A stretch of DNA of 64,000 bases from Caulobacteraceae bacterium (GTDB lineage Bacteria; Pseudomonadota; Alphaproteobacteria; Caulobacterales; Caulobacteraceae): contig CANJLQ010000003.1 of NCBI GenBank assembly GCA_947475735.1, positions 1 to 64,000 of the forward strand, in the 5' to 3' direction. Within the stretch, counting starts at the first letter, position 1. Each line of letters begins with the position of its first letter. The translations under genes were made by a program, and so were the position numbers. Shown here in pieces: positions 39,067-49,974 of this stretch. Below the pieces are notes generated by a model, which was not told the DNA's origin, did no database searches, and saw only the letters and a program-made list of their open reading frames with translations.

Positions 39067-41919
39067 TTAGACCAATGCCCCATGGCAGTGCTTGAACTTG
39101 CGCCCCGACCCGCACGGGCAATCCGCGTTGCGCGGCGTCCGCTCCCAGCCCGCCGGCAGCAGGTCGACCGGCAGGCGTGAGCGGGCGTCGCCGGTCAGTT
39201 GGCCCTCCGGGTTCTGGGCCGAGGGATCGGCCATCTCGTTCACCCCGGTGCCGGGGTTCAGGTGGATCTCCTGAAACTCGGGCAGGTCCATGGGCGGCGG
39301 GGCCTCGAAGCGGAACTCCACCGTCATCAGCCAGCGCGTCACATTATGCCGCAGCTCGTGCAGCAGGGTCTCGAACAGGCTGAAGGCCTCGGTCTTGTAC
39401 TCGTTCAGCGGGTCGCGCTGGCCGTATCCGCGCAGGCCGATGACGCCGCGCAGGTGGTCCAGATGCACCAGGTGCTCGCGCCACTGCATGTCGATCATCT
39501 GCATCAGGAACTGCTTCTCCAGCCCCCGCATCTGGCCTTCGCCCAGCTGCTCCAGACGCTCTGCGGCGCGGGCGTCGGCGGCGGCCTGCAGCCGCTCCTC
39601 GACCTCCTCGTTGGACACGCCCTCCTCGGCCGCCCACTCATGCAGCGGCAGGTCGAGACCCAGGGTCGACTTCACCTTCTCGTCTAGGCCGTCGATGTCC
39701 CACTGCTCGGCATAGGCCTTGGGCGGCATGAAGCGGTCGACCAGGTCGGTCACCACGTCGTGGCGGAACTCGCCGACCAGGTCGGACAGGTCCTCGGAAT
39801 CCATGAACTCCTGGCGCTGCTCGAACACGGCCTTGCGCTGGTCGTTCACGACGTCGTCGTACTTCAGCAGGTTCTTGCGGATGTCGTAGTTGCGGGTCTC
39901 GACCCGCTTCTGGGCGGTCTCGACGGCGCGGTTCAGCCAGGGGTGCGAGATCGCCTCGCCCTCGGCCACGCCGAAGTTCCTCATGATCGCGTCCAGCCGG
40001 TCGCCGGCGAAGATGCGCAGAAGGTCATCCTCGCAGCACAGGAAGAATTTGGACGTGCCCGGGTCGCCCTGACGGCCCGTCCGGCCGCGCAGCTGGTTGT
40101 CGATGCGGCGGCTCTCGTGGCGCTCGGTGCCCAGCACGAACAGGCCGCCGGCGGCCAAGGCCTTTTCCTTCTGCACGGCGATGTCGGCCTTCAGGCGCGC
40201 CTCTTCGGCGGCCAGCATCTCGGGCGTGACCTCGATGGCCAAATTGCGCTGGTCCAGCCGGTATTTCTCCAGCCGCATTTCCAGATTGCCGCCCAGCTGG
40301 ATGTCGGTGCCGCGCCCGGCCATGTTGGTGGCGATGGTCACCGCGCCGGGCAGGCCCGCGTCGGCGACGATGAAGGCTTCCTGCTCGTGCTGGCGCGCGT
40401 TCAGCACGCTGTGGGGGATGCCCTTGCCCTTGACCGTCTCGATGTCATAGGCGGCGTCGCCGATCTTCTGGGCTTCCTTCTCGCGGCCGACGTATTCCGG
40501 CTTCGGCTTGCGCGAGATCTCGACCTCATAGGCATAGGTCCGCAGCATTTCCGACAGCTGTTCGGACTTCTCGATCGAGACGGTGCCGACCAGGATCGGC
40601 TGGCCCTTCACGTGGCACTGGGCGATCTGCTGGGCGATCGCCAGATTCTTCTCGGCGTAGGTCCGGTAGACCTCGTCGTCATAGTCGATGCGCTGGACCG
40701 GCCGGTTGGTCGGCACTTCCAGGACGTCCATCTTGTAGATGTCCAGGAACTCCTGGGCCTCGGTCGCGGCCGTGCCCGTCATGCCCGACAGCTTGTCGTA
40801 CAGGCGGAAATAGTTCTGGATCGTCACCGAGGCCAGGGTCTGGTTCTCGGGCTGGATCTTGACGTCCTCCTTGGCCTCGATGGCCTGGTGCAGGCCCTCG
40901 GACAGGCGACGCCCGGTCATCATCCGGCCCGTGAACTCGTCGATCAGGACGATCTCGCCGGCCTTGATGATGTAGTCCTTGTCGCGCTGGTACAGGGTGT
41001 TGGCGCGCAGGGCCTGGTTGGTGTGGTGCACCAGGCTGATGTTGGCGGCATCGTACAGACCCGTCGTGTCCTCAGCGAAGTATCCGCCTTCTTCCAGCAG
41101 CTGCTCGATCCGCTCGGAGCCCTCTTCCGTCAGCAGGGCCTGGCGCTGCTTTTCGTCGAGGTCATAGGTCGAGGGGTCCTTGATCAGCTCCTTCACGATG
41201 CCGTCCAGCACCTTGTAGAGCTCGGAGCGGTCCTCGGTCGGGCCCGAGATAATCAGAGGGGTGCGCGCCTCGTCGATCAGGATGGAGTCGACCTCGTCGA
41301 CGATCGCGAAGTGGTGGCCGCGCTGCACCATCTCGCGCCGGTCATAGACCAGGTTGTCCCTCAGATAGTCGAAGCCGAACTCGTTGTTGGTGCCATAGGT
41401 GATGTCGGCGGCGTAGGACGCCTGGCGCTGGCCCGACGACAGGCCGTTGACGATCACGCCCACTTCCAGACCCAGGAACCGGTAGACCCGACCCATCCAC
41501 TCTGCGTCGCGCCGGGCCAGATAGTCGTTGACGGTGATGACGTGGACGCCCTTTCCCGACAGGGCGTTCAGATAGACGGGGGCCACGGCGACCAGGGTCT
41601 TGCCCTCGCCGGTTCGCATCTCGGCGATGCCGCCTTCGTGCAGGATCATGCCGCCGGTCAGCTGGACGTCGTACTGGCGCTGGCCCAGCACCCGCTTGGA
41701 GGCCTCGCGCGCCACGGCGAAGGCGTCGCTCAGCAGCTTGTCCAGGCTTTCGCCCTGCGCGGCCCGATCGCGGAAGGCGTCCGTCATCATCCGCAGTTCG
41801 TCGTCGGACAGGGCCGCGTACTTGGGCTCCAGAGCATTGATCTTCTGGACCTGGCTCATGAAGTCCTTGACCTTGCGGTCGTTGGAAGAGCCGAAGAATT
41901 TCTTGGCGAAGCCGAGCAT
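39067..41919 (-). CDS. secA: Protein translocase ATPase SecA
   Basis: A 950-residue motor of the Sec pathway. Visible are the Walker A region [12 protein letters not shown] (about 103-114), [14 protein letters not shown], the preprotein cross-linking region and [13 protein letters not shown]. The C-terminal zinc site [14 protein letters not shown] binds SecB and phospholipid. The length is normal for an alphaproteobacterium. It is divergent from the PPIase-argJ operon. Confidence 0.98.
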   Translation of the reverse strand: MLGFAKKFFGSSNDRKVKDFMSQVQKINALEPKYAALSDDELRMMTDAFRDRAAQGESLDKLLSDAFAVAREASKRVLGQRQYDVQLTGGMILHEGGIAEMRTGEGKTLVAVAPVYLNALSGKGVHVITVNDYLARRDAEWMGRVYRFLGLEVGVIVNGLSSGQRQASYAADITYGTNNEFGFDYLRDNLVYDRREMVQRGHHFAIVDEVDSILIDEARTPLIISGPTEDRSELYKVLDGIVKELIKDPSTYDLDEKQRQALLTEEGSERIEQLLEEGGYFAEDTTGLYDAANISLVHHTNQALRANTLYQRDKDYIIKAGEIVLIDEFTGRMMTGRRLSEGLHQAIEAKEDVKIQPENQTLASVTIQNYFRLYDKLSGMTGTAATEAQEFLDIYKMDVLEVPTNRPVQRIDYDDEVYRTYAEKNLAIAQQIAQCHVKGQPILVGTVSIEKSEQLSEMLRTYAYEVEISRKPKPEYVGREKEAQKIGDAAYDIETVKGKGIPHSVLNARQHEQEAFIVADAGLPGAVTIATNMAGRGTDIQLGGNLEMRLEKYRLDQRNLAIEVTPEMLAAEEARLKADIAVQKEKALAAGGLFVLGTERHESRRIDNQLRGRTGRQGDPGTSKFFLCCEDDLLRIFAGDRLDAIMRNFGVAEGEAISHPWLNRAVETAQKRVETRNYDIRKNLLKYDDVVNDQRKAVFEQRQEFMDSEDLSDLVGEFRHDVVTDLVDRFMPPKAYAEQWDIDGLDEKVKSTLGLDLPLHEWAAEEGVSNEEVEERLQAAADARAAERLEQLGEGQMRGLEKQFLMQMIDMQWREHLVHLDHLRGVIGLRGYGQRDPLNEYKTEAFSLFETLLHELRHNVTRWLMTVEFRFEAPPPMDLPEFQEIHLNPGTGVNEMADPSAQNPEGQLTGDARSRLPVDLLPAGWERTPRNADCPCGSGRKFKHCHGALV

Positions 41920-42163
41920 GGATGATCCGGAAACGGACGAGCGGTTCAGAGCTCAGGAATGACCCAGGACTGATCCTTGGGAAGGCGGCGATCAACGCCG
42001 CGAGAGGGGCCGCCGGACGGGGCGGCACGGCGGCCGCGCGAACGCTCGAAAACCCCTCGACTTGGGCGCAGGCGGGACTTAAGCACCGGCCATACCCCTG
42101 TCAACGCGAGGGGCTTTTCCCGCCCTGCGTTTGGCCCCCCTTTCATGCGGGACGGAGCGTCCG

Positions 42164-43111
42164 ATGCGGCACTTTCGCCACCCCCTGACCATCCTGGCCA
42201 TGGCCACGCTTCTGACGCTGGCCGCCTGCGGCCGTGGCGGGGGCGACGAACGCCCGCCCGAGCCTGGCGACCGGGCCGTCGCCCGCGTCCAGAACCAGAC
42301 CATCTGGGCCTCCGACGTCAAGCGCGAGGCCGTGGCGCAAGGCCTGGTCGGCGAGGGTGAGCCCCTGGACGTCACCTCTGATCTGTTCCGCCGCGTGCTG
42401 GACGAGGTTGTCGATCAGAAACTGCTGGCCCGCGAGGCCGAGCGCCGGGGGCTGGACAACTCCGCCCTGGCCCAGCGGCGTCTGGAGGCGACCCGCGAGC
42501 GCATTCTGGGCGACATGCTGGTCGAGAACGTCGTCAACGGCGCGATCTCGGACCAGGCCGTCCAGACGCTCTACCAGGAGCAGCTGCGCCTGGCCCGGAC
42601 GTCCGAGGAAATCCGCGTCCGCCTGATCCTGTCGCGGACGCGGCAAGAGGCCGACGCCGTCATCGGCATCCTGGGCCAGGGCGCGACCTTCGAGGCCGTG
42701 GCCCAGGAGCGGTCGATCGACGAGGCCACGCGCTATTCCGGCGGCGACCTCGGCTATTCCACGGTCGACGTCATGCCCCAGGCCTACGCCAATGCCCTGC
42801 GCGAGGCGCCCGCCGGCTCGACGGTCGGACCGTTCCAGACCGAGGGCGGCTGGGCCGTGCTGCGGGTCGAGGATCGCCGTCGCGAAAGCCCGCCCACGCT
42901 GGAACAGGCCCGGCCCCAGATCGTGCGCTATCTGACCTATGAAGGCGTTCGCCAGTTGCTGGAGGAACTGCGCGGCAAGGCCGAGGTGGAGGTGCTTCTC
43001 GCCGCCGACGACCGCCGGGCCCAGGAGCCCGCCTCCGCCCCGCGCGCCGCGGCAGCGGCTCCCGCCCCGGCTGCGACAGCGAGCGCCCCGGCCGCAAAGG
43101 CCGCTCCGTGA
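42164..43111 (+). CDS. Parvulin-type peptidyl-prolyl isomerase lipoprotein
   Basis: A 315-residue protein with a lipobox-like LAAC (Cys near residue 22). An N-terminal SurA/PpiD-like chaperone region (40-140) is followed by a PpiC-type rotamase domain (about 155-245) containing RLILSRTRQEADA, GGDLGYSTVD and VGPFQTEGGWAVLRV. The tail is Ala/Pro-rich. It would assist folding of exported proteins at the membrane. GGAG lies 8 bp ahead of ATG 42164. It is coupled to argJ by a GTGA overlap. Confidence 0.88.
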   Translation: MRHFRHPLTILAMATLLTLAACGRGGGDERPPEPGDRAVARVQNQTIWASDVKREAVAQGLVGEGEPLDVTSDLFRRVLDEVVDQKLLAREAERRGLDNSALAQRRLEATRERILGDMLVENVVNGAISDQAVQTLYQEQLRLARTSEEIRVRLILSRTRQEADAVIGILGQGATFEAVAQERSIDEATRYSGGDLGYSTVDVMPQAYANALREAPAGSTVGPFQTEGGWAVLRVEDRRRESPPTLEQARPQIVRYLTYEGVRQLLEELRGKAEVEVLLAADDRRAQEPASAPRAAAAAPAPAATASAPAAKAAP

Positions 43112-44499
43112 GCCGCGCGCCCGGCTCCACGGGCAAGGCTATCGAACAGGCCGTCGGCAAGGCGCTCGATCCTCTCGCCACCGCGCTGCGCAAGGCGACG
43201 CAAGGCCCGGCCACGATCCCGACACCCGCCGCGCCTGGCAAGCCGGGGCTGAAGGTCTCCCCGCTCGCCGTCCCGTTCCCCGCCATCCCCGGCGTCGGCG
43301 GCGTCGAGATGACCACCGCCCGCGCCGGCTTCTACAAGCACGAGCGCGACGACCTCGTGGTCTTCCGTTTCGCCCGGGGCACCAGCTGCGCGGGCGTCTT
43401 CACCCGGCACAAGGTCGGCTCGGCCCCCGTGGACTGGTGCCGACGCCAGCTCGACGCGGCCATCGGGGGCCAGGACGTGCGGGCCCTGGTCGTCAACGCC
43501 GGCTGCGCCAATGCCTTCACCGGCAAGGCCGGGGCCGACGCTGCCCGGCGCACGGCATCGGAGGTGGCCAAACGTTTCGGCTGTCGCCAGAGGGACGTCC
43601 TGCTGGCCTCCACCGGCGTGATCGGTGTCCTGCTGGACGACCGCAAGATCGCCGCGAAAATGGCCGAGGTCGAACAGCGGCTGGACGGCGACACGCCCGC
43701 GCCGGATCAGTGGGCCGCGGCGGGTCGGGGCATCATGACCACCGACACCTTCCCCAAGGGGTCGTTCGCCGAGTGCAAGGTCGACGGCTACACCGTGCGC
43801 ATCGCCGGCATCGCCAAGGGCTCGGGCATGATCGCGCCGGACATGGCGACCATGCTGGCCTTCATCGTCACCGACGCCGACATCCACCCGACGGTGCTGA
43901 GGGCGCTGCTGGGTCTGCACGTCCGCACGACCTTCAACAGCGTCACCGTCGACGGCGACACCTCGACCAACGACACCTGCCTGCTGTTCGCCACCGGCAC
44001 CTCGGGCGCGCCGCGCATCGGCCGGGTCGGCGACCGCCGGCTGAAGGAGTTCTCGGCGGCGCTCGACCGCGTCATGCTGGACCTGGCCCACCAGCTGGTC
44101 CGCGACGGCGAGGGCGCGTCCAAGTTCGTGCGCATCACCGTCGAGGGCGCCGCCAGCCCGGCCTCGGCCCGCAAGCTGGCCAAGTCCATCGCCGACAGCC
44201 CCCTGGTCAAGACCGCCATCGCCGGCGAGGACGCCAACTGGGGCCGCATCGTCATGGCCGTCGGCAAGACCGAGGAACCCGTCGACCGCGACCACCTCGC
44301 CATCCGCTTCGGGCCTCACGTGGCCGCCGTCGACGGGGCCATCGCCCCGACCTACGACGAGGCCAGGATGAGCGCCTACATGAAGCGCGCCGAGATCGAC
44401 ATCGCTGTCGACGTCGGCATGGGCCGGGCGTCGGCCACCGTCTGGACCTGCGACCTCACCAAGGGCTACGTCGAGATCAACGGGGACTATCGGAGCTGA
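43108..44499 (+). CDS. argJ: Bifunctional ornithine acetyltransferase / N-acetylglutamate synthase ArgJ
   Basis: A 463-residue arginine-biosynthesis enzyme that recycles the acetyl group from N-acetylornithine to glutamate. The autocleavage site is in [14 protein letters not shown] with the nucleophilic Thr in MATML. The oxyanion region TTDTFPKG is also visible, and the protein ends [11 protein letters not shown] as usual. There is an N-terminal extension of about 48 residues before the usual VSPLAVPFP start. GTG 43108 overlaps the previous stop codon. Confidence 0.96.
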   Translation: MSRAPGSTGKAIEQAVGKALDPLATALRKATQGPATIPTPAAPGKPGLKVSPLAVPFPAIPGVGGVEMTTARAGFYKHERDDLVVFRFARGTSCAGVFTRHKVGSAPVDWCRRQLDAAIGGQDVRALVVNAGCANAFTGKAGADAARRTASEVAKRFGCRQRDVLLASTGVIGVLLDDRKIAAKMAEVEQRLDGDTPAPDQWAAAGRGIMTTDTFPKGSFAECKVDGYTVRIAGIAKGSGMIAPDMATMLAFIVTDADIHPTVLRALLGLHVRTTFNSVTVDGDTSTNDTCLLFATGTSGAPRIGRVGDRRLKEFSAALDRVMLDLAHQLVRDGEGASKFVRITVEGAASPASARKLAKSIADSPLVKTAIAGEDANWGRIVMAVGKTEEPVDRDHLAIRFGPHVAAVDGAIAPTYDEARMSAYMKRAEIDIAVDVGMGRASATVWTCDLTKGYVEINGDYRS

Positions 44500-44506
44500 G
44501 GTCCCC

Positions 44507-45292
44507 TCACGGCTGGGTCTGCGGCCTCACGCCCTGGGTCTGGGGCACATAGACGCCAGTCACCGAGCGCAGCAGGAAGCCGCCGGGCTGGTCGCGCGGC
44601 CCGAAGCGGGCGCAGGGGTCGGGATCGGCGATGGGGCGCACCGCGCGGTCTTCCGGCGCGAAGCTGTCGCCGACCTGGTCTCCGAAGACCTCGGCGAATT
44701 GCAGGGCGTCGCCGACGCTCGACAGGGACGGCGTATCGGTGCCGACCACATTGGCCGAGCGGGCGAAGACCAAGGCCGCGACCTGGCGACCGTCGACCGA
44801 CAGAAGCTCCGCCTCGGCCGCCAACGCTCCGGTCGTGCCCGGCGCTCGCACGCCGATCGGGCCGGGGATGAAGAAGTTCGCCACCGCCGACGCGCCCGAT
44901 CCCGCCGCGCCCGTCGGCACGATCCGCGTCACGGCGGCCCGGACCCGGGCGGCATCGGCGGCGGGCTGGGTCAGGACGGTGAACCGCTCGCTCAGTTCAT
45001 AGCAGACCTGACGATCGACCTCGCCCAGAACCAGAGCCACGTCGTTCGGGGCGACCCCTTCGGCGGCCCCATCGATCAGGAGGGCCGGCTCGACGTACAG
45101 ACGCTCGATTCCTTGCGCCGCCGCATCGTCGCGACGGTCCCGCACCGACACCCTGATCGTCCCGGGCTTGGTCTTCAGACCGTCGTAGCTCTGCAGGAAG
45201 CCTGCATTGGCCTGGGGCGCGGTCTGGCAGGCGGCCAGGGCAAGGGCGCCGGTAGCGACAACGGCAACGGTCCGGAGGAGGCGATGGATCAT
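44507..45292 (-). CDS. DUF3313 family lipoprotein
   Basis: A 261-residue lipoprotein with lipobox ALAAC (Cys near residue 21). A DUF3313 domain follows (FLQSYDGLKTKPG at its start, then VAAVTRIVPT-like and AEAELLSVDGRQVAALVFAR). Family function is unknown; members are exported or outer-membrane lipoproteins. The frame is open upstream to 45538, but that part lies against rlmN, and the signal peptide starts at ATG 45292. Confidence 0.82.
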   Translation of the reverse strand: MIHRLLRTVAVVATGALALAACQTAPQANAGFLQSYDGLKTKPGTIRVSVRDRRDDAAAQGIERLYVEPALLIDGAAEGVAPNDVALVLGEVDRQVCYELSERFTVLTQPAADAARVRAAVTRIVPTGAAGSGASAVANFFIPGPIGVRAPGTTGALAAEAELLSVDGRQVAALVFARSANVVGTDTPSLSSVGDALQFAEVFGDQVGDSFAPEDRAVRPIADPDPCARFGPRDQPGGFLLRSVTGVYVPQTQGVRPQTQP

Positions 45293-45360
45293 GAGGGTCT
45301 TTCCGACGGGGAGGACGGCCGTAACGCGAAAGCGAGAGAAAGGATCACGCCGACCGGCGA

Positions 45361-46509
45361 TCAGGCCGCCGCCTGCTCGGCCCGGCGCAACACGCTGGCC
45401 CGCGTCTTCTCGCTCTCGCTCTTCAGCTGACCGCACGCGGCAAGGATATCGCGCCCTCTCGGCGTCCGGATCGGGCTCGCATACCCCGCCTTGTTCAGGA
45501 TCGCCGCGAACCGTTCGATCGTCTTCCAGTCCGAGCACTCGTAGTCGGTGCCGGGCCAGGGGTTGAAGGGGATCAGGTTGATCTTGGCGGGGATGCCTTC
45601 GATCAGCTTCAACAGGGCGCGGGCCTCTTCGGGGCTGTCGTTGACGCCCTTCAGCATGACGTACTCGAAGGTCACCCGCCGCGCGTTGGAGATGCCCGGA
45701 TAGGCCCGGATGCCGGCCATCAGCTCGGCGAGATCGTATTTCTTGTTCAGCGGCACCAGCACGTCGCGCAGGGCGTCATTCGTCGCGTGCAGGCTGATGG
45801 CAAGCATGGCCTGGGTGCGGTTGCCCAGCGGCTCCAGCATCGGGACAACGCCACTGGTCGAGACCGTGATCCGGCGACGCGACAGGGCGATGCCCTCGTT
45901 GTCGCTGATGATGTCGATGGCGTCGGCGACGTGGTCCAGATTGTAGAGCGGCTCGCCCATGCCCATGAAAACGATGTTGGACAGGCGCCGGTCTTCCTTG
46001 GGCGAGGGCCATTCGCCCAGGTCGTCGCGCGCGACCTGGACCTGGGCCACGATCTCGGCCGCGGTCAGGTTGCGGACCAGCTTCTGGGTGCCGGTGTGGC
46101 AGAAGGTGCAGTTCAGGGTGCAGCCGACCTGGCTGGAGACGCACAGCGCGCCCGCCCGGCCCACGTCGGGGATGTAGACCGTCTCGATCTCGATGCCCGG
46201 CGCGGTGCGGATCAGCCATTTGCGGGTGCCGTCGTTCGACACCTGGCGCTCGACGATTTCGGGACGCGCCAGGGTGAAGGCGGCGGCGAGCTTGGCCTGG
46301 GTGTCCTTGGCCACGTTCGTCATGGCCGCGAAGTCGGTCACGCCATAATGGTGGATCCAACCCCAGATCTGGCTGGCCCGCATCTTGGCCTTTTCCGGCG
46401 GGCAGATGTCCGCGTCGATCAGGGCCTGACGCAGGCCCGCGCGCGTCAGACCACTGAGGTTGACGGGGGCCGTCGCGGGAGCGCGCGAAAGATCGAGCGT
46501 GAGGCTCAA
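45361..46509 (-). CDS. rlmN: 23S rRNA (adenine-2503-C2)-methyltransferase RlmN
   Basis: A 382-residue radical SAM enzyme. The cluster motif [11 protein letters not shown] (Cys-x3-Cys-x2-Cys) and downstream [11 protein letters not shown] are RlmN signatures. It methylates A2503 of 23S rRNA and A37 of some tRNAs. The N-terminal HhH-like part and the C-terminal Cys (AACGQL) are present, so it should be active. Confidence 0.96.
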   Translation of the reverse strand: MSLTLDLSRAPATAPVNLSGLTRAGLRQALIDADICPPEKAKMRASQIWGWIHHYGVTDFAAMTNVAKDTQAKLAAAFTLARPEIVERQVSNDGTRKWLIRTAPGIEIETVYIPDVGRAGALCVSSQVGCTLNCTFCHTGTQKLVRNLTAAEIVAQVQVARDDLGEWPSPKEDRRLSNIVFMGMGEPLYNLDHVADAIDIISDNEGIALSRRRITVSTSGVVPMLEPLGNRTQAMLAISLHATNDALRDVLVPLNKKYDLAELMAGIRAYPGISNARRVTFEYVMLKGVNDSPEEARALLKLIEGIPAKINLIPFNPWPGTDYECSDWKTIERFAAILNKAGYASPIRTPRGRDILAACGQLKSESEKTRASVLRRAEQAAA

Positions 46510-46572
46510 GGAAAAGGTCCTGGGTTTGCGGGAGGCGCGCTTATAGCACGGATCGGGCTGGATTTAAGGCAC

Positions 46573-47904
46573 TCAAGCCAGCGTCTCCTGGAAGCGCACG
46601 GGGCGGCCGTGCGCCGTGCCGATCAGTTCGTCGTCCTGCATGACCACGCGGCCGCGGACGATCGTGGCCATGGGCCAGCCCTCGGCCTCAAAGCCGTCGA
46701 ACGGGGTCCAGCCGCAACGGCTGGCCATATCCTCATGCCGGATTGTGCGCCGGGCCTTGAGGTCCACAAGCGTAAGGTCGGCGTCATAGCCCTCGGCCAT
46801 GCGGCCCTTGTTGGCCGTCTGGAAGACGCGCTGGGCCCCGGCGGACGTCAGGTCGATAAAGCGTTCCAGCGTCATCCGGCCCTGCGCGACGTGGGTCAGC
46901 ATGACCGGCACCAGGGTCTGGACGCCCGGCATGCCGGACGGAGAGGCGGGATAGGGCTTGGCCTTTTCCTCCTTCGTATGGGGGGCGTGATCGGAGCCGA
47001 GCACGTCGACGACGCCCTGATCGATGCCGCGCCACAGGCCGGCGATGTGGTGAGCGTTGCGGATCGGCGGGTTCATCTGGGCATAGCCCTTCAGCCGGGC
47101 GTAGGCCTCGTCGCCGTCCATCGTCAGGTGCTGGGGCGTCAGCTCGACCGTGGCGACGTCCTTGTGATGAGCCAGGAATTCGATCTCCTCGGCGGTCGAG
47201 ACGTGCAGGACGTGGATGCGCTTGCCCGTCTCCTTCGCGAGGCGAACCAGGCGGCGGGTGCTCATGATGGCGCTTTCGGCGTCGCGGACCTCGGGGTGGC
47301 TGGTCCAGTCTCCGGGGCGGGCCAGCGGGCGGCGCTCGGCCAGGCGATATTCGTCCTCGGAGTGGAAGGTGGCGCGGCGGCTGACGGCGTTCAGCACCTT
47401 TCGCACCCCGTCGTCGTCGGCGATCAGAAGGTCGCCCGTCGAGGCCCCCATGAAGACCTTGATCCCGCAGCAGCCGGGCAACCGCTCCAGCTCGCCCAGA
47501 TGATCGGCATTGGCGTGGGTGCCGCCGACGTAGAAGGCGTGGTCGGTCCACATGCGATCCCGCGCCCGCGCCAGCTTGTCGGCCAGTGTGTCCGGGTCGG
47601 TCGTATTGGGCTCGGTGTTGGGCATCTCGAACACGGCGACGACGCCACCCAGGGCGGCCGCGCGGGAACCCGACTCCAGATCCTCCTTCCACTCCAGCCC
47701 CGGCTCGCGGAAATGGACCTGGGTGTCGATGACGCCGGGCAGGACCGTCAGGCCGGTGGCGTCCACCACCTGACCGGCCGAGGCCTGGGACAGGTCTCCG
47801 ATCCGGGCGATGCGGCCGTCGATGACGCCGACATCGGCGGGGCCCCGCCCCGCGTGGTTGGCCACCTCTCCACCACGGACGATCAGGTCATAGGTCTGGG
47901 TCAC
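46573..47904 (-). CDS. Dihydroorotase-like amidohydrolase
   Basis: A 443-residue cyclic amidohydrolase of the dihydroorotase/allantoinase group. It has LPGVIDTQVHFREPG, KVFMGASTG (carboxylated Lys position), FHSEDE, HVLHVSTAEE and LGSDHAPHTKEE. The first metal motif, usually HxH, reads QVH, so the first His is replaced. This variant may still be a dihydroorotase of an alphaproteobacterial subtype, but the enzyme activity is less certain. pyrB is not adjacent in this window. Confidence 0.85.
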   Translation of the reverse strand: MTQTYDLIVRGGEVANHAGRGPADVGVIDGRIARIGDLSQASAGQVVDATGLTVLPGVIDTQVHFREPGLEWKEDLESGSRAAALGGVVAVFEMPNTEPNTTDPDTLADKLARARDRMWTDHAFYVGGTHANADHLGELERLPGCCGIKVFMGASTGDLLIADDDGVRKVLNAVSRRATFHSEDEYRLAERRPLARPGDWTSHPEVRDAESAIMSTRRLVRLAKETGKRIHVLHVSTAEEIEFLAHHKDVATVELTPQHLTMDGDEAYARLKGYAQMNPPIRNAHHIAGLWRGIDQGVVDVLGSDHAPHTKEEKAKPYPASPSGMPGVQTLVPVMLTHVAQGRMTLERFIDLTSAGAQRVFQTANKGRMAEGYDADLTLVDLKARRTIRHEDMASRCGWTPFDGFEAEGWPMATIVRGRVVMQDDELIGTAHGRPVRFQETLA

Positions 47905-48002
47905 GACGAGCCTCGTCAGGGAGAAAAATGGGTGCGAACCGTCTGAAACGTCTGAAATCGACCAGCGAAGGGGCGGTTCGCGGCCGTCACTATAAGGGGG
48001 TT

Positions 48003-48977
48003 TCAGGCGGCGCCGGATTGAGCGGCGCGATTTTTTTCCAGCAGGGCCCGCGCCGCCTTCAACACGCGGTCGGCGGGCAGGCCCATCATGTGCTGGATGG
48101 CCTGGTTCAGGTTCGGATCGACGGCGCGGAATTCCTCATAGGACCGCTCGCCCCGGATACAGACGCCGCCCCAGGGGCCGACGCGAGTGTCGTCCGAGGG
48201 GCCGAAGACGGCGATGGTGGGCGTGCCGACCGCGACCGCCAGCTGGGTCCAGATGGAATCGGCCCCGATGTAGAGCGCCGCGCGCGACAAGGCCGCCGCG
48301 GTCTGGAGGCGGGTCAGCTTGCCCTGAAGCTCGATCACGCGGGCGCGGGGTACCGCCAGACGGATGGTGTGGGCCAGGTCCCGGTCCGCCTCCTCGCCCA
48401 CGATCATCAGCCGACCGCCGGCCAGCGGTCCGCCCTCGGCCAGCAAGGGGGTGGCGACCTTGGCGTAGCGTTCGGCCGGCCAGCGCTTGCCGATCCAGTC
48501 GGCCCCCGGGCCGACGGCCAGGATAGGAGCCGGGTCGTCGCCGATCAGGGCGTCGGCGGCGGCGCGGGTCTCATCGCCCAGAAACAGGCGGGGCGCGGCA
48601 ATGTCGTCGAGGTGAAGCGCATAGGCGGCGTCCTCGACCGCGTGCATGCCCGGTCGGGGCGCGCCCTTCACCGCGCGCTTCTGGCGGCGCAGGCGCTCGG
48701 AGAACCGCGTCCCGCGCTGGTCGACCACCAGACCCCAGCGCGTCTGGCGGACCTGGTTCCACAAGGTGATCCATTCGAAGCGCCCGTTGCCGTCCATGAC
48801 GATCAGACGGTCCAGCCGCGGCGTGTCGGCGAACAGGGGAGCCGAGGCCGCCGATCCCACCACCGTGAACGTGGCATGGGGCAGGCTTTCCACCAGGCAC
48901 GCCAGGGCGCCGGATGACAGCACCGCCGCCTCCACGTCGGCCTCGGCGATATACAGGATGGGGAAGCGGGAACTCAT
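48003..48977 (-). CDS. Glycosyltransferase family 9 (heptosyltransferase-like)
   Basis: A 324-residue GT9 enzyme with two Rossmann domains. It starts with a variant of the usual N-terminal glycine motif. WGLVVDQRGTRFSERLRR lies in the middle, and the C-terminal donor-binding region GADSIWTQLAVAVGTPTIAVFGPSD is the GT9 signature. It probably adds a heptose or similar sugar to lipopolysaccharide. ATG 48977 is used; an in-frame ATG nine codons earlier is possible and neither has a strong ribosome site. Confidence 0.87.
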   Translation of the reverse strand: MSSRFPILYIAEADVEAAVLSSGALACLVESLPHATFTVVGSAASAPLFADTPRLDRLIVMDGNGRFEWITLWNQVRQTRWGLVVDQRGTRFSERLRRQKRAVKGAPRPGMHAVEDAAYALHLDDIAAPRLFLGDETRAAADALIGDDPAPILAVGPGADWIGKRWPAERYAKVATPLLAEGGPLAGGRLMIVGEEADRDLAHTIRLAVPRARVIELQGKLTRLQTAAALSRAALYIGADSIWTQLAVAVGTPTIAVFGPSDDTRVGPWGGVCIRGERSYEEFRAVDPNLNQAIQHMMGLPADRVLKAARALLEKNRAAQSGAA

Positions 48978-49062
48978 AAAGCCACCGTATACGGATTCTC
49001 TCATGGCGAGGTTGGGGCGATGCGGCCTCCCGTTCGCGCACCGGAGCGACTATTTGCACCCC

Positions 49063-49851
49063 ATGACCGATCGCATCGCCCGTCTGGACAGTCGCGCCCT
49101 GGTCCGGGTCACGGGGCCGGACGCCAGGCCGTTCCTGCACAATCTGCTGACCCAGGACGTGGAGACGATTCGGCCAGGCGAGGTGAGGTTCGGGGCGATG
49201 CTGTCGCCGCCGGGCAGGCTGTTGTTCGACCTGTTCCTGTGGGGCGAGGAGGACGGCGTGGTGCTGGATGTGGCGGCGGATCGGCGCGAGGCCCTGATGG
49301 CCCGGCTGTCGATGTATCGGCTGCGGGCGCAGGTGGAGATCGCGGCGGATGACCGGCCGGTCCTCGCCAGCTGGCCCGGCGTGGCGGACAGGTTCGCGCC
49401 CGACCCCCGTCTGGCCGCGCTCGGGGGGCGGGCGATCGGGGATCGGACCCCCGATGCCGACGAGGACGCGTGGGAGGCGCATCGGCTGGCGCTCGGCGTG
49501 CCCGACCCGGCCCGCGACGGCGGCCACGACACCGCCTATCCGATCGAGGCGAATTTCGACCTGCTGAACGGCATCGACTTCAAGAAGGGCTGTTTCGTCG
49601 GGCAGGAGACCACGTCGCGCATGAAGCGGCGCGGCGAGATCAAGAAGCGGATGGTGCCCATCGCCTTTGACGGCCCGCCGCCGGCGCCGGGCAGCGAGCT
49701 GCTGAACGGCGACCTGCGCGCGGGCGAGGTGCTGAGCGGGCGAGAGGGCGGGGCCATGGCCCTCGTGAGGCTGGACCGGCTGGAAGGCACCCTGACTGCC
49801 GAGGGACGGCCGATGACCGCGCGACTGCCCGGCTGGCTAACCGACCACTAA
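49063..49851 (+). CDS. ygfZ: YgfZ/GcvT-domain protein
   Basis: A 262-residue folate-binding protein. The YgfZ signature KGCFVGQET with the essential Cys is present, as well as FLHNLLTQDVE near the N-terminus. YgfZ (IBA57 in mitochondria) helps maintain a subset of Fe-S enzymes such as MiaB. The gene is divergent from the GT9 gene. Confidence 0.92.
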   Translation: MTDRIARLDSRALVRVTGPDARPFLHNLLTQDVETIRPGEVRFGAMLSPPGRLLFDLFLWGEEDGVVLDVAADRREALMARLSMYRLRAQVEIAADDRPVLASWPGVADRFAPDPRLAALGGRAIGDRTPDADEDAWEAHRLALGVPDPARDGGHDTAYPIEANFDLLNGIDFKKGCFVGQETTSRMKRRGEIKKRMVPIAFDGPPPAPGSELLNGDLRAGEVLSGREGGAMALVRLDRLEGTLTAEGRPMTARLPGWLTDH

Positions 49852-49974
49852 GCCCCCGGGCAAGTTCAGCCAAGGCTGAACGGTGAAGATTGCGCGTCTT
49901 CACGGTCAAGCTGAAACCGCCTTGGCTGTGGCGAGTATCTGTCTGCGGAAGGGCATGTCGCCGGGAGGCTCCAC

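Noticed and set aside
39760..41925. A 721-codon open frame on the plus strand opposite secA
   Set aside because: It is the reverse of a clear SecA gene; the composition (Leu/Val/Asp/Gln-rich) is that of a shadow.
45787..47946. A 719-codon open frame on the plus strand
   Set aside because: It is antisense to rlmN and the dihydroorotase-like gene, both with intact motifs.
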